The notes beneath the pieces are model-generated. The model did not search any database. It saw nothing but the letters and a program-made list of their open reading frames with translations, and was not told where the DNA came from. Shown one piece after another: positions 6,818 to 12,917 of a DNA stretch of 30,384 nt. The stretch's first letter is position 1, and each line of letters opens with the position of its first letter. This stretch comes from a virus: positions 1 through 30,384 of the IMG/VR virus record IMGVR_UViG_3300036791_000669, one strand, 5' to 3'. The position numbers and the translations under genes are program-made.

Positions 6818-7192
6818 ATGAGTGAGCTTGGGACCGTTTTAGTCAGTCTCAGGAAACGCGCCGGACTTTCACAGTCTGAGCTAGCGCGTCGTACCAAGCT
6901 AAGCGGCGGATACATCTCTCAGCTAGAAACGGGAGTGAGGGGAGAGCGCGTCCCTCTCGCGACCCTTGGCCGGATCGCGAAAGCTCTCGGGGTCGATAGA
7001 AAAGTCCTTTTAGACGCGGCGGATATTGTCCTCAATAACAACCATCATTCTGTCGAGCGATTGCCGATTGAAGAGTTTATTGAGACTGAGCCGACGCTCA
7101 ATGCCTCCGAGAAAGCCTTTCTTTTACAACTAATAGGCTACTTCCGGGCTACGTCAAATCGAGCGTTGCCGCCAGAGTTGCTAACAGGCTGA
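6818..7192 (+). CDS. XRE-family transcriptional regulator, probable phage repressor
   Basis: The 124-residue protein opens with a classic Cro/CI-type helix-turn-helix: LVSLRKRAGLSQSELARRTKLSGGYISQLETGVRG, then LATLGRIAKALGVDRKVLL. The C-terminal 50 residues (SVERLPIEEFIETEPTLNASEKAFLLQLIGYFRA) have no Ser-Lys peptidase motif, so a RecA-driven self-cleaving repressor is unlikely. The start at 6818 matches the natural start of such domains; an upstream in-frame start at 6773 would add 15 residues across the control region. It is the only rightward gene in the window. Its codon use differs: Gln is written CAG where neighbours use CAA. Its 3' end overlaps the convergent gene by 44 bases. Confidence 0.85.
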   Translation: MSELGTVLVSLRKRAGLSQSELARRTKLSGGYISQLETGVRGERVPLATLGRIAKALGVDRKVLLDAADIVLNNNHHSVERLPIEEFIETEPTLNASEKAFLLQLIGYFRATSNRALPPELLTG

Positions 7193-7400
7193 CCAGCGCT
7201 AGAGCCAAGTACGGCAAGGGTCCAACCGCGCCGATTGCCTTGGAAATGAGAGCGAGGACCTCGGGCTTTTGCGGGCAATCCCCGTCGAGGCTTTCCGCCA
7301 TATCCCTCGATGCCATAAGACTCGCTTGCAATACTTTGAGCTTTTCCCTCGCTTCCTCTCCGCCCGATTGCTCGACCTTCCTCCGATTCTGAGGCATCAT
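7149..7400 (-). CDS. Small protein with C-terminal membrane segment
   Basis: The 83 residues begin with a charged, helical half (RRKVEQSGGEEAREKLKVLQASLMASRDMAESL) and end with one hydrophobic stretch, PLPYLALALVSLLATLAATLDL, which would anchor it in the membrane by its tail. A good site, AGGGGG, stands 6 bases before ATG 7400; a second ATG follows at once. It is the last gene of the leftward accessory operon and overlaps the 3' end of the repressor gene tail to tail, so antisense interference between the two transcripts is possible. I do not recognise the family; superinfection-exclusion proteins sometimes look like this, but that is speculation. Confidence 0.6.
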   Translation of the reverse strand: MMPQNRRKVEQSGGEEAREKLKVLQASLMASRDMAESLDGDCPQKPEVLALISKAIGAVGPLPYLALALVSLLATLAATLDLT

Positions 7401-7465
7401 CCGATCCCCCTTAAGCCTTTGGGCTCCGCCCGTATGAGCCGGACACTAGCACCGGTCGCGGTCAT
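7397..7465 (-). CDS. Possible 22-residue coupling ORF
   Basis: An ATG at 7465 overlaps the stop of the upstream 58-residue gene (ATGA), and after 22 codons its TGA overlaps the ATGATG start of the downstream membrane-protein gene. It would let ribosomes pass through the 61-base gap between them. The peptide (MTATGASVRLIRAEPKG...) shows no features. It may be chance. Confidence 0.25.
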   Translation of the reverse strand: MTATGASVRLIRAEPKGLRGIG

Positions 7466-7638
7466 GCGGAGCCGCTCCGCGTCCCCTTGCCGAGAGCATC
7501 CCTGACCTTGATGAGTAAGCCGCCAATCCCCTTCCGGGCTCCGACGTCCTCGACCGATGGCGGAAGCCCAACCTCTGCCGCATCCGCTCGGGCTTTGGCA
7601 AGGACGGCTTCGCGCTCTTCGGGGCTGAGGGTCCCCAT
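7462..7638 (-). CDS. Small protein of 58 residues, unknown function
   Basis: The frame starts MGTLSPEEREAVLAKARADA and runs AAEVGLPPSVEDVGARKGIG before ending KVRDALGKGTRSGSA. GGAGG stands 7 bases before the ATG, and base composition at third positions matches the neighbouring leftward genes, whereas the longer frames in the same place give implausible Arg/Ser/Pro-rich proteins. The protein is mostly helical and soluble. It follows the integrase gene after a terminator-like hairpin and a gap of 241 bases, so it may have its own promoter. I do not recognise it. Confidence 0.6.
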   Translation of the reverse strand: MGTLSPEEREAVLAKARADAAEVGLPPSVEDVGARKGIGGLLIKVRDALGKGTRSGSA

Positions 7639-7879
7639 TGCTTGACCTCCAATCGCTCGGAGGCTGACTCAACGGGACGCGTTGAGCCTCACGGCTTCAA
7701 GCCTTGCCTTGGCTGACTCTTAGGTTGTGTCCCAATCATCTTCCGCTATGCGGCTTGCCGGAGCTTGATCCCGGAGCCGGTCGTCAGCCGGTCAAGCCAG
7801 AGCCAAGGACCTTACGACCATAAGCCCGGACGCGCAAGGGCTCCCCGAAGGGAGCCCCTTTGCCGATATGTCGAGGCTC
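7639..7879. other. Non-coding gap downstream of integrase gene
   Basis: I find no convincing gene here. It holds a terminator-like hairpin at 7838-7857 and a short tandem pair AGCCGGTC at 7775-7782 and 7786-7793. A promoter for the next leftward genes would be expected here, but no hexamer pair stands out. Confidence 0.5.
7838..7857 (-). terminator. Hairpin terminator after integrase gene
   Basis: GGGCTCCC and its exact complement are separated by four bases; on the leftward transcript the loop is UUCG, a very stable tetraloop. It begins 23 bases after the integrase stop. The following tract is not U-rich, so termination strength is uncertain. Confidence 0.6.
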
Positions 7880-9313
7880 TTAAGCCTTGAATCGAAACTT
7901 GAGCCGGTCAGCACTAAAGCGCTTGCCGGGAGCGCTCTCGACCTCGACCCTATCGAGGACGTATGAGAGAGCTTCCCTCCGCTCTTCCGGGGTCATATCC
8001 GGCCAATACTGCCGGAGCGCTCCGGGCTTGCCAAGCCAAGCAAAGGCTTGCGGAGGGAGAGCTTTAGGGGTCGATTCCCGGACCGCGGCTTGAGCATCCT
8101 TGAGCGCTTGCCGGTACTCGGGAATCAAATCAAGGTAGTCCTCAAGGTCAAGCTCCCCGGACTCCCGTCGAGCTTTGATGAGGTCGAGAGCGGCTTGAGC
8201 TTCCTCGACGGCTGACGTATCGACCGGCTTCGCGTTGCCGCTTGGCTTGATAAATGCCGTCCTATCGGTCCGGTCGAGGACGGCAAGCTCAACGGCTTCC
8301 TCAAGCTTGAGAGCATCGACGGAGCCTCCCGGCTTGGCTTCATAAATCCGCCGGTATGCGCCATCGGGCTCCCGAGTCCCGTTAGTAGCGCGACCGCCGC
8401 GCATCCGGTAAAGCTTGCCGTCTTTGCGGGCATAAGCGAAGTCCGTTAGGAGGGAGCGGACCGGAGCCCGATGCTTACGGCTCGGATCGGAGAGGATGGC
8501 TTGCACTCGATCCCAAAGCTCTCGATCAATGATCGGAGCCCAAACGGCTCGACCAATGACCTCCCCTTGATGCTGACGCAAGCCCGCAATCCGGGGAGAG
8601 GTCAAGAGTTGCCCAATGGTGGCAAACGTCCAAGCGTTGCCGCGCGGGCTCTTGAGGGTTGTCTCTCGCTCAAGGTCCCGGAGAGACTTCCCGGCAATGA
8701 GCCCCTCAGCCCAAGCCCGAATAACGGCTTGCTCAGTAGGACGGGGCTTGATGCCGTCAGCCTCAAAGCCGAAAGGTCGAGCCCCTCCGGCAAACTTCCC
8801 ATCTTCGGCAAGCTCAAGCATCTTTGATTGCAACCTCTCGCTCTTAATCTCGGACTCAAGCGCGCTCATGACTCCGAACATGCGCGTTTTAGCGCGGTCC
8901 CCGGCATTGCTGACGTCGAGCCGTCCTCCGTAGAGAGTCTCGACGTTGACCCCCGTTGTCTCGATGAAGTCGCAAACGGGGATCAAGTCTGCCCAATGTC
9001 GCCAAAGCCTCGACGGCTCCCGGCTCATGATGTTCCGCGCCGCTCCGGATTGAATATCCCTTTGCGTTGCCTCCCAAGCCGGACGCGGGCTCGGGACCTT
9101 GGAATAAGTCCCGTCCGCATTACGGACCCTCTTCCATGCGGAAGTGTTGTTATCGATATGGACCGCGTGAACGCGACCCCCGCGACCTTCGATCTTCGCG
9201 GTTGCCTCGCGGACTTGCCGCTTGACCCCTAGCTCATCATTGCCGGGGTCATCGGAGATGCGAGCATAGATATCCCAAAGCTCGACCTCTTCGACTATTA
9301 GCGCTTGACTCAT
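7880..9313 (-). CDS. int: Large serine recombinase (phage integrase)
   Basis: The 477-residue protein starts with the resolvase catalytic domain: WDIYARISDDP places the nucleophile at Ser 20 with Arg 18. The conserved catalytic-domain end appears as GRLDVSNAGDRAKTRMFGVMSALESEIKSERLQ (130-162), and GKFAGGARPFGF opens the recombinase domain. Residues 365-410 form the helical coiled-coil region. In this family a zinc ribbon with four cysteines normally lies around residues 290-335; here that stretch reads FAYARKDGKLYR ... YRRIYEAKPGGSVDALKLEEAV and has no cysteine, and the whole protein has one (Cys 114). The fold may be kept without zinc. ATG 9313 follows a start-associated motif. It would integrate and, with a directionality factor, excise the phage. 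Confidence 0.92.
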   Translation of the reverse strand: MSQALIVEEVELWDIYARISDDPGNDELGVKRQVREATAKIEGRGGRVHAVHIDNNTSAWKRVRNADGTYSKVPSPRPAWEATQRDIQSGAARNIMSREPSRLWRHWADLIPVCDFIETTGVNVETLYGGRLDVSNAGDRAKTRMFGVMSALESEIKSERLQSKMLELAEDGKFAGGARPFGFEADGIKPRPTEQAVIRAWAEGLIAGKSLRDLERETTLKSPRGNAWTFATIGQLLTSPRIAGLRQHQGEVIGRAVWAPIIDRELWDRVQAILSDPSRKHRAPVRSLLTDFAYARKDGKLYRMRGGRATNGTREPDGAYRRIYEAKPGGSVDALKLEEAVELAVLDRTDRTAFIKPSGNAKPVDTSAVEEAQAALDLIKARRESGELDLEDYLDLIPEYRQALKDAQAAVRESTPKALPPQAFAWLGKPGALRQYWPDMTPEERREALSYVLDRVEVESAPGKRFSADRLKFRFKA

Positions 9314-9315
9314 CT

Positions 9316-9328
9316 TCCCTGTTCTCCC
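9316..9328 (-). repeat. Start-associated motif, copy before integrase gene
   Basis: On the minus strand this reads GGGAGAACAGGGA and ends two bases before the integrase ATG. Here GGGAG, not AGGGA, is at the right distance to be the ribosome binding site. Confidence 0.6.
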
Positions 9329-9373
9329 TTGCCGCTCGGTCGAGCGGCTGAGCCGCTCAGTCTAGCGGACCTC

Positions 9374-9419
9374 CGGCATCTCTGTCATGTCAGCCCCCCC
9401 GGACAAAACAGAGATGCCG
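9374..9419. other. 46-bp dyad next to integrase gene, candidate attP
   Basis: CGGCATCTCTGT at 9374-9385 is exactly complementary to 9408-9419. A further symmetric pair, TGTC and GACA, lies inside (9388-9391 and 9402-9405) on the same centre, 9396/9397. Attachment sites of large serine integrases are imperfect palindromes of about 50 bp and often lie beside the integrase gene, so this is the best attP candidate in the window. A structured RNA or terminator is the alternative. The rest of the 325-base gap (9314-9638) has no gene; it also holds a short hairpin at 9342-9358 with 7-bp arms. Confidence 0.45.
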
Positions 9420-9437
9420 TAGGAAGGGAGCGAGAGC

Positions 9438-9514
9438 GGGAGCCCGGTACGGATGGCCGGTAGGTCGAAAGCCGCTAGGGCTTGGACGCTTGCGGCATAG
9501 CTGACCGGGCTCCC
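9438..9514. repeat. Inverted repeat with 11-bp arms in the gap upstream of integrase
   Basis: GGGAGCCCGGT at 9438-9448 pairs with 9504-9514. Inside, GCCGC (9471) can pair with GCGGC (9492), so the leftward transcript could fold into a branched hairpin. Purpose unknown. Confidence 0.5.
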
Positions 9515-9638
9515 TGACCGGCTGAGGGGTCCGGAGTGAGGTCGCGAGCATGGCTCCGACGTCCTCTCGGGCTCGACCGGCTGAGATGGACGCTAGGACG
9601 GAGGCTCGATGCCGTCAAGCTCCCCGCTAAGGGCTCTC

Positions 9639-9845
9639 CTAGCCCCGGAGAGCGGCTCTAGGGGCTCTCGGGGCATGGTTTGGGGCTCCGGGAGGTCCTG
9701 AGGGGCTCAGAGGGGCTCTCTGCCGCTTCGCTCCGAGGGGCTGACGCTCGATGCAAGCCCCATAGTCGAGGCAGTACCCATCATCATCGAGGGGCTCTCG
9801 GGCTCCGCAATGGAGGCAACGCGGCGGAAGCTTGGCCGGACTCAT
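9639..9845 (-). CDS. Small Cys-rich, proline-rich protein
   Basis: The 68-residue frame reads MSPAKLPPRCLHCGAREPLDDDGYCLDYGACIERQPLG and then turns basic and Pro/Ala-rich. Cys 10, 13, 25 and 31 could hold one zinc ion. It is joined to the upstream gene by an ATGA overlap. The C-terminal half is of low complexity, like the GC-rich gap that follows, so the true end of function may be near residue 40. Function unknown. Confidence 0.5.
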   Translation of the reverse strand: MSPAKLPPRCLHCGAREPLDDDGYCLDYGACIERQPLGAKRQRAPLSPSGPPGAPNHAPRAPRAALRG

Positions 9846-10012
9846 GACTCCGGAAGGGCTTGCATGACGTCAACGTCCATCGAGTCCCCATAGCTCCGAA
9901 GCCATTGGACTACCTCCGCTCTCGATGCGAGTCCGGGCTCCCCGTAGTAAAGCCGGATGGCGCGCCGGTAGTCGTCATCGACCTCGACGGTATAGCTGAC
10001 TCGGACCTTCAT
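9842..10012 (-). CDS. Small protein of 56 residues, unknown function
   Basis: The protein begins MKVRVSYTVEVDDDYRRAIR and continues LYYGEPGLASRAEVVQWLRSYG before ending DVMQALPES. The order strand, two helices with a conserved-looking Trp, resembles small ribbon-helix-type proteins, but I cannot assign it. Both ends are coupled: TAATG at the start with the 120-residue gene and ATGA at the end with the Cys-rich gene. That tight packing is the main evidence that it is real. Confidence 0.65.
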   Translation of the reverse strand: MKVRVSYTVEVDDDYRRAIRLYYGEPGLASRAEVVQWLRSYGDSMDVDVMQALPES

Positions 10013-10374
10013 TAGAACCGCTCAAATCCGAAGGACTTGACTCCGTAGCGACCATCCTCATCATCGGGGCTCCCAAGCCTCCGGAGCATGACGATATCCC
10101 CGGTCGATAGGGAGCGATTGCCTTTCTCCCGATACCGTTGCACTCGATCAAAGTAAGCCTCTTCGCAATGAAGCTCTCCCGGAGAGCTATTGCAAACGGC
10201 AAAGACAACCTCCGCCGCTTCAAGATGCGAGTCGGCAAGGACGTCGAAGGTAAAGCCGTCCCCGTCATACACTCCATCCGCCGCGGCTTTCTCAAAGCCG
10301 TCATCCTTGATGAAGAAACAAGTCCGGCGGAAGTCCATCGAAAGATGGACCGTTGCCTTATAGAGCTTTCTCAT
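10012..10374 (-). CDS. Conserved-type small phage protein, unknown function
   Basis: The 120 residues start MRKLYKATVHLSMDFRRTCFFIKDDG, have a middle segment FTFDVLADSHLEAAEVVFAVCNSSP and end in SLSTGDIVMLRRLG ... GYGVKSFGFERF-like residues. The pattern of strand, helix, strand and a final SLSTGD turn looks like a complete small alpha/beta domain of a kind seen in actinobacterial mobile elements, but I do not know a function. The start at 10374 is preceded by the GGAGAACAGGGA motif six bases away, so it is probably the first gene of a translational block that includes the next two genes. Confidence 0.65.
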   Translation of the reverse strand: MRKLYKATVHLSMDFRRTCFFIKDDGFEKAAADGVYDGDGFTFDVLADSHLEAAEVVFAVCNSSPGELHCEEAYFDRVQRYREKGNRSLSTGDIVMLRRLGSPDDEDGRYGVKSFGFERF

Positions 10375-10380
10375 TTAGTT

Positions 10381-10392
10381 TCCCTGTTCTCC
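10381..10392 (-). repeat. Start-associated motif, copy before the 120-residue gene
   Basis: On the minus strand this is GGAGAACAGGGA, ending six bases before ATG 10374. Identical in 12 bases to the copies at 6798 (plus strand) and 9316. Confidence 0.6.
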
Positions 10393-10397
10393 TAGTC

Positions 10398-10433
10398 CGG
10401 CTCGATGAGCCGAAGCCCCGGAGTCTACCGGGG
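10398..10433. repeat. Two small hairpins in the gap 10375-10520
   Basis: CGGCTC (10398-10403) pairs with 10407-10412 around GAT, and CCCCGG (10416-10421) pairs with 10428-10433 around six bases. They lie in the leader of the 120-residue gene. No U-tract follows. Confidence 0.5.
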
Positions 10434-10449
10434 TCAGCAAGTCTCGGGA

Positions 10450-10510
10450 GGTCGGTCCCTCGGAGCCGGGGACAACAGGGAATGAAGCTCCGACCCCGTA
10501 GGGACCGACC
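10450..10510. repeat. Long hairpin with start-motif variant in its loop
   Basis: GGTCGGTCCCT at 10450-10460 is exactly complementary to 10500-10510, and the stem continues with CGGAGC (10461-10466) against 10487-10492 after a 7-base bulge. The 20-base loop contains GGACAACAGGGA, a one-base variant of the start-associated motif in the opposite orientation to the genes. It could be a terminator or a regulatory RNA element. Confidence 0.6.
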
Positions 10511-10520
10511 GAAGCGGAGC

Positions 10521-10745
10521 CTAGTCCCAAGGGACCTCGCTCTCATCATCCGGCTCATACGCTCCGGGCTTGACCTCGATGAGCGGCAAACCGTTTGCCT
10601 GCCGCATCGGATTAGCTCGGATGACGCAAGCCTCACAGATTGGCTCCCGTACCCCGTTGACGATAACGCTCGGGACCTTGGTCGGAGAGAAACTAAAGAC
10701 CCTCCGGCAACCGATACATTCCCCCATTACTGAGACATAGCCCAT
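10521..10745 (-). CDS. Small zinc-binding protein (two CxxC pairs)
   Basis: The 74-residue product starts MGYVSVMGECIGCRRVFSFSP, has NGVREPICEACVIRANPMRQ and ends in an acidic tail EPDDESEVPWD. Two CxxC pairs about 28 residues apart make a treble-clef or ribbon zinc site. Proteins with this CIGC-RVFSF ... REPIC-ACV arrangement are widespread in actinobacterial phages and mobile elements with no known role. The start overlaps the upstream stop as TAATG. A 145-base structured gap follows, so it closes the first part of the operon. Confidence 0.7.
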   Translation of the reverse strand: MGYVSVMGECIGCRRVFSFSPTKVPSVIVNGVREPICEACVIRANPMRQANGLPLIEVKPGAYEPDDESEVPWD

Positions 10746-11023
10746 TAGATCGCGATCCCTTCGACGGTATAAGCGGTCAGAGGTCGATTCGGCTTGCCGT
10801 CATCCCGGATTGGTCGAGTCTGGCTCTGGCTCTTCCAAGCCCGCATTGCCGAGATAGCATCCGGAAACTTCATTGCCTTTTTGATATCGGGGCTCCATAT
10901 GGCTTCCCCTCGACCGTCGCGGGCTTCGACGTCGAAAGCAACTAGGAAGTCTCCCGGCATGGCCGGAGCGAAGTTGCCGAGATGGACCCCGGTTAGCTCG
11001 ACTACTCGCAAAACGACCGGCAT
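10745..11023 (-). CDS. Small conserved-type protein of 92 residues, unknown function
   Basis: The protein reads MPVVLRVVELTGVHLGNFAP, then GDFLVAFDVEARDGRGEAIW and ends RPIRDDGKPNRPLTAYTVEG. It looks like a compact beta-rich domain. The frame is open further upstream, to 11230, but TAATG coupling at 11023 and the overlap with the previous gene identify the real start. Actinobacterial plasmids and phages carry similar sequences, but no function is known to me. Next to it on both sides are Cys-pair proteins. Confidence 0.65.
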   Translation of the reverse strand: MPVVLRVVELTGVHLGNFAPAMPGDFLVAFDVEARDGRGEAIWSPDIKKAMKFPDAISAMRAWKSQSQTRPIRDDGKPNRPLTAYTVEGIAI

Positions 11024-11211
11024 TAGAGCTTGCCTGCCCAACACTCCGGGCAAAGCCTCCGCATCTCCCCGCTCAAGGCTCCGACCGGTCCAACCTTGCA
11101 AACGTCCATTTGTAAGCCGCATTGCGTTATCAAATGGCAATGAGAGGGACGATGAAGCGTATTGTCCGAGAGGTCGAGCATCCCGACGTCGGACTCTTTG
11201 ATATCGAGCAT
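11023..11211 (-). CDS. Small Cys-containing protein of 62 residues
   Basis: The sequence has an acidic start (MLDIKESDVGMLDLSD), a His/Cys-rich middle (HRPSHCHLITQCGLQMDVCKVG) and ends RRLCPECWAGKL. Five cysteines and three histidines suggest zinc binding. GGAGG stands 6 bases before ATG 11211; a shorter start at 11181 is possible. It ends TAATG into the next gene. Function unknown. Confidence 0.6.
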   Translation of the reverse strand: MLDIKESDVGMLDLSDNTLHRPSHCHLITQCGLQMDVCKVGPVGALSGEMRRLCPECWAGKL

Positions 11212-11226
11212 GGCAAACCTCCGCCA

Positions 11227-11418
11227 TCAATGATCCTCATAAAGCCAAACTAAACGCTCCCGGTCGCTGACCTCGATCTTGCCGACTTTCCGCCAACCGG
11301 AATCGCTATTGACAAAGACAAGCTCATACGGGAGCCGGTCAACTCCAATCTCTCGATCCCGCTTCGCTCCCCGTTGCACCATTGCCTTTACAAAGTCCCC
11401 GACCGTTTGCTTGCTCAT
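11227..11418 (-). CDS. Small protein of 63 residues, unknown function
   Basis: The protein runs MSKQTVGDFVKAMVQRGAKRDREIGVD, then LPYELVFVNSDSGWRKVGKIEVSDRERLVWLYED. A helix followed by four short strands is the likely layout. The ATG at 11418 overlaps the ParB-like stop as ATGA. I do not recognise the family. Its coupling to the ParB-like gene suggests they are made together. Confidence 0.6.
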   Translation of the reverse strand: MSKQTVGDFVKAMVQRGAKRDREIGVDRLPYELVFVNSDSGWRKVGKIEVSDRERLVWLYEDH

Positions 11419-12296
11419 ACCGGCTCCGGCCAAGTCTCGCGGGTTGTCCCGGTATACATATAGCTAAGGACTTTGATCGAGCGACCGTCCCTCCAACTAT
11501 TCCAAGCTTTGATTGCGGACGCGACCCATCGGAAATCCGGATTGCGGACTCGACCTCGACCCCGGATTATTTCCCCTTGAGAATAGTTGCGGAGAGCCAA
11601 GATGGCGGAGCCGCTCGGGAGGTCCTCCCCGGTCTTGAGCTTTTCCCAAAAAACTTCATTCTCCCCGGCATCGACAAGCGAGAGCCGATACCAAACGGCA
11701 AGGGATGGTCCCGGTCGAAGCTTGAGAGCCCGCATGGCCGGACCGACGCCAGTAATCCCGTCCCGAAGTCCTTGGTTGTCATCGAAGAGCCGCAATAGCT
11801 GAGGGATCGAGGGACGTCGAGCGTTGTCGGCATAATGCGGGCTCCCGGTTGTCTCGGCATAAATGATCCGGGCATACCAAGCGATTCCGGCTCCGAGTCT
11901 ATGGACGTCAACCTCTCCCCGGAGCTTGAGCGCGTCCCCAAGCCTCCGGCTCAGAGTGTCATCCATGACGTCTTGATTCTCCCTCGGGACATTGCGAAGG
12001 ACCAAGACCTCAATCGGCATCTCCGCCAATGCCGCCGCGGCTAATCGATGCTGACCATTGAGCAAGACTCCATCGAGGTCGAAAACCAAGGCATCCCCGG
12101 TTAGCTTCCATTCATTCCGCTTGAGTATCTCGACCAAATGAATAACGCGGGACTCCCGGAGGTCCCGGTTGCGGACGTTTGTCTCTTCAAGGATTTTCTC
12201 GGCTCTCTGAGGACTTATGACCTCAATCCGGGATGACGGCTTGATTACCTGCCCATTGAGGCTCAGCCGCTCGGTCTTGGTTGCTTTAGTTGTCAT
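11415..12296 (-). CDS. ParB/sulfiredoxin-fold (ParB-like nuclease domain) protein
   Basis: The 293-residue protein contains VIHLVEILKRNEWKLTGDALVFDLDGVLLNGQHRLAAAALAEMPIEVLVLRNV (about 51-104). The NGQHRL box after a D-G turn is the signature of the ParB/Srx fold, as in phage proteins called ParB-like nuclease domain proteins. The remaining 190 residues are helical with no known motif, and there is no clear helix-turn-helix like that of true ParB partition proteins, and no ParA in the window. A CTP-dependent, DNA-modifying or regulatory role is possible; partition is unlikely. ATGA overlaps at both ends show it is embedded in the accessory operon. Confidence 0.75.
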   Translation of the reverse strand: MTTKATKTERLSLNGQVIKPSSRIEVISPQRAEKILEETNVRNRDLRESRVIHLVEILKRNEWKLTGDALVFDLDGVLLNGQHRLAAAALAEMPIEVLVLRNVPRENQDVMDDTLSRRLGDALKLRGEVDVHRLGAGIAWYARIIYAETTGSPHYADNARRPSIPQLLRLFDDNQGLRDGITGVGPAMRALKLRPGPSLAVWYRLSLVDAGENEVFWEKLKTGEDLPSGSAILALRNYSQGEIIRGRGRVRNPDFRWVASAIKAWNSWRDGRSIKVLSYMYTGTTRETWPEPV

Positions 12297-12652
12297 GCTG
12301 AGGCTTCCTCCATATCTCCGATTGCATCGACCTTCGCCAATCTGGCGCGGATGCGATTGAACATGGTTAGCCTCAACTCTTCCCGAGTCGGCTTTTCATC
12401 CCGCTCAACCTGATACCCCTCGACATAGATATACCGTCGCATGGATACTTGCCCGATTGAATCGATGACGTCATGCCGCTCGGTTGTGCAACGCGTACAA
12501 CGTAGCGATAACCGCCATCCATAGGCGGGAGTCTCAAGGTCATCGGGATAAAACTCATCCCAAGAATGACCATAGACCCGGCATCGAAGCATTGATTGAT
12601 CGAGCCCGGTCGTATCCCCTCCGCGGATGGAGGTCCCTTTTCTAGCTGGCAT
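12293..12652 (-). CDS. Zinc-ribbon protein, first gene of accessory operon
   Basis: The 119-residue protein contains MLRCRVYGHSWDEF and, 25 residues on, LSLRCTRCTTERHDVIDSIGQV ... RRYIYVEGYQ. Cys 24 with the CxxC pair and nearby His residues make a probable zinc ribbon. This arrangement is common in small actinobacterial phage and plasmid proteins. The ATG at 12652 follows an in-frame stop closely, so the start is secure. The start-associated motif lies 21 bases upstream, further than in the other cases, and a candidate promoter lies about 70 to 95 bases upstream. A regulatory role would fit its position, but nothing proves it. Confidence 0.7.
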   Translation of the reverse strand: MPARKGTSIRGGDTTGLDQSMLRCRVYGHSWDEFYPDDLETPAYGWRLSLRCTRCTTERHDVIDSIGQVSMRRYIYVEGYQVERDEKPTREELRLTMFNRIRARLAKVDAIGDMEEASA

Positions 12653-12718
12653 ATGCGGTCAGTCCTTCGGCTTTCCCTGTTCTCACCGGTCGGGGCTCCC
12701 TACCTCGACCTCGCGCGG

Positions 12719-12746
12719 ACCTTAGCACTTTGCTCGCGGTAGTCAA
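12719..12746 (-). promoter_or_regulatory. Candidate accessory-operon promoter with operator
   Basis: On the minus strand TTGACT (12746-12741) and TAAGGT (12724-12719) are 16 bases apart: the first hexamer is a good -35, the second a weak -10. AGTGCTAAG, the 9-mer repeated around the repressor promoter, occupies 12729-12721 and covers the -10. That would let the repressor shut this operon off. Confidence 0.4.
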
Positions 12747-12917
12747 GGACTCTCGCGAAGATGAGCGGTCCCTCCGAGGTTGGGAAAGCCCCGGAGAGAC
12801 TCGCTCGGGAAGGCTTGACCGCAAGCCCACGGCAGAGACTACCCTTAAAAAGCTAGCAACAACCGGCCATTAGCTCCCCGTAACTGACCGCCGTTAACTT
12901 AATATCGCTAAGGCTCC

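Noticed and set aside
7397-7672. Leftward 91-residue frame overlapping the 58-residue gene
   Set aside because: Arg/Ser/Gly-rich composition and no suitable site; the 58-residue frame has GGAGG at the right distance and a normal composition.
7775-7793. Tandem AGCCGGTC pair downstream of the integrase gene as an attachment site
   Set aside because: The words are short, made of the phage's commonest tetramers, and not symmetric; the 46-bp dyad at 9374 is a better candidate.
11415-12296. ParB partition system
   Set aside because: Only the NGQHRL-type ParB/Srx box is present; there is no helix-turn-helix partner region, no ParA gene and no parS-like palindrome nearby.
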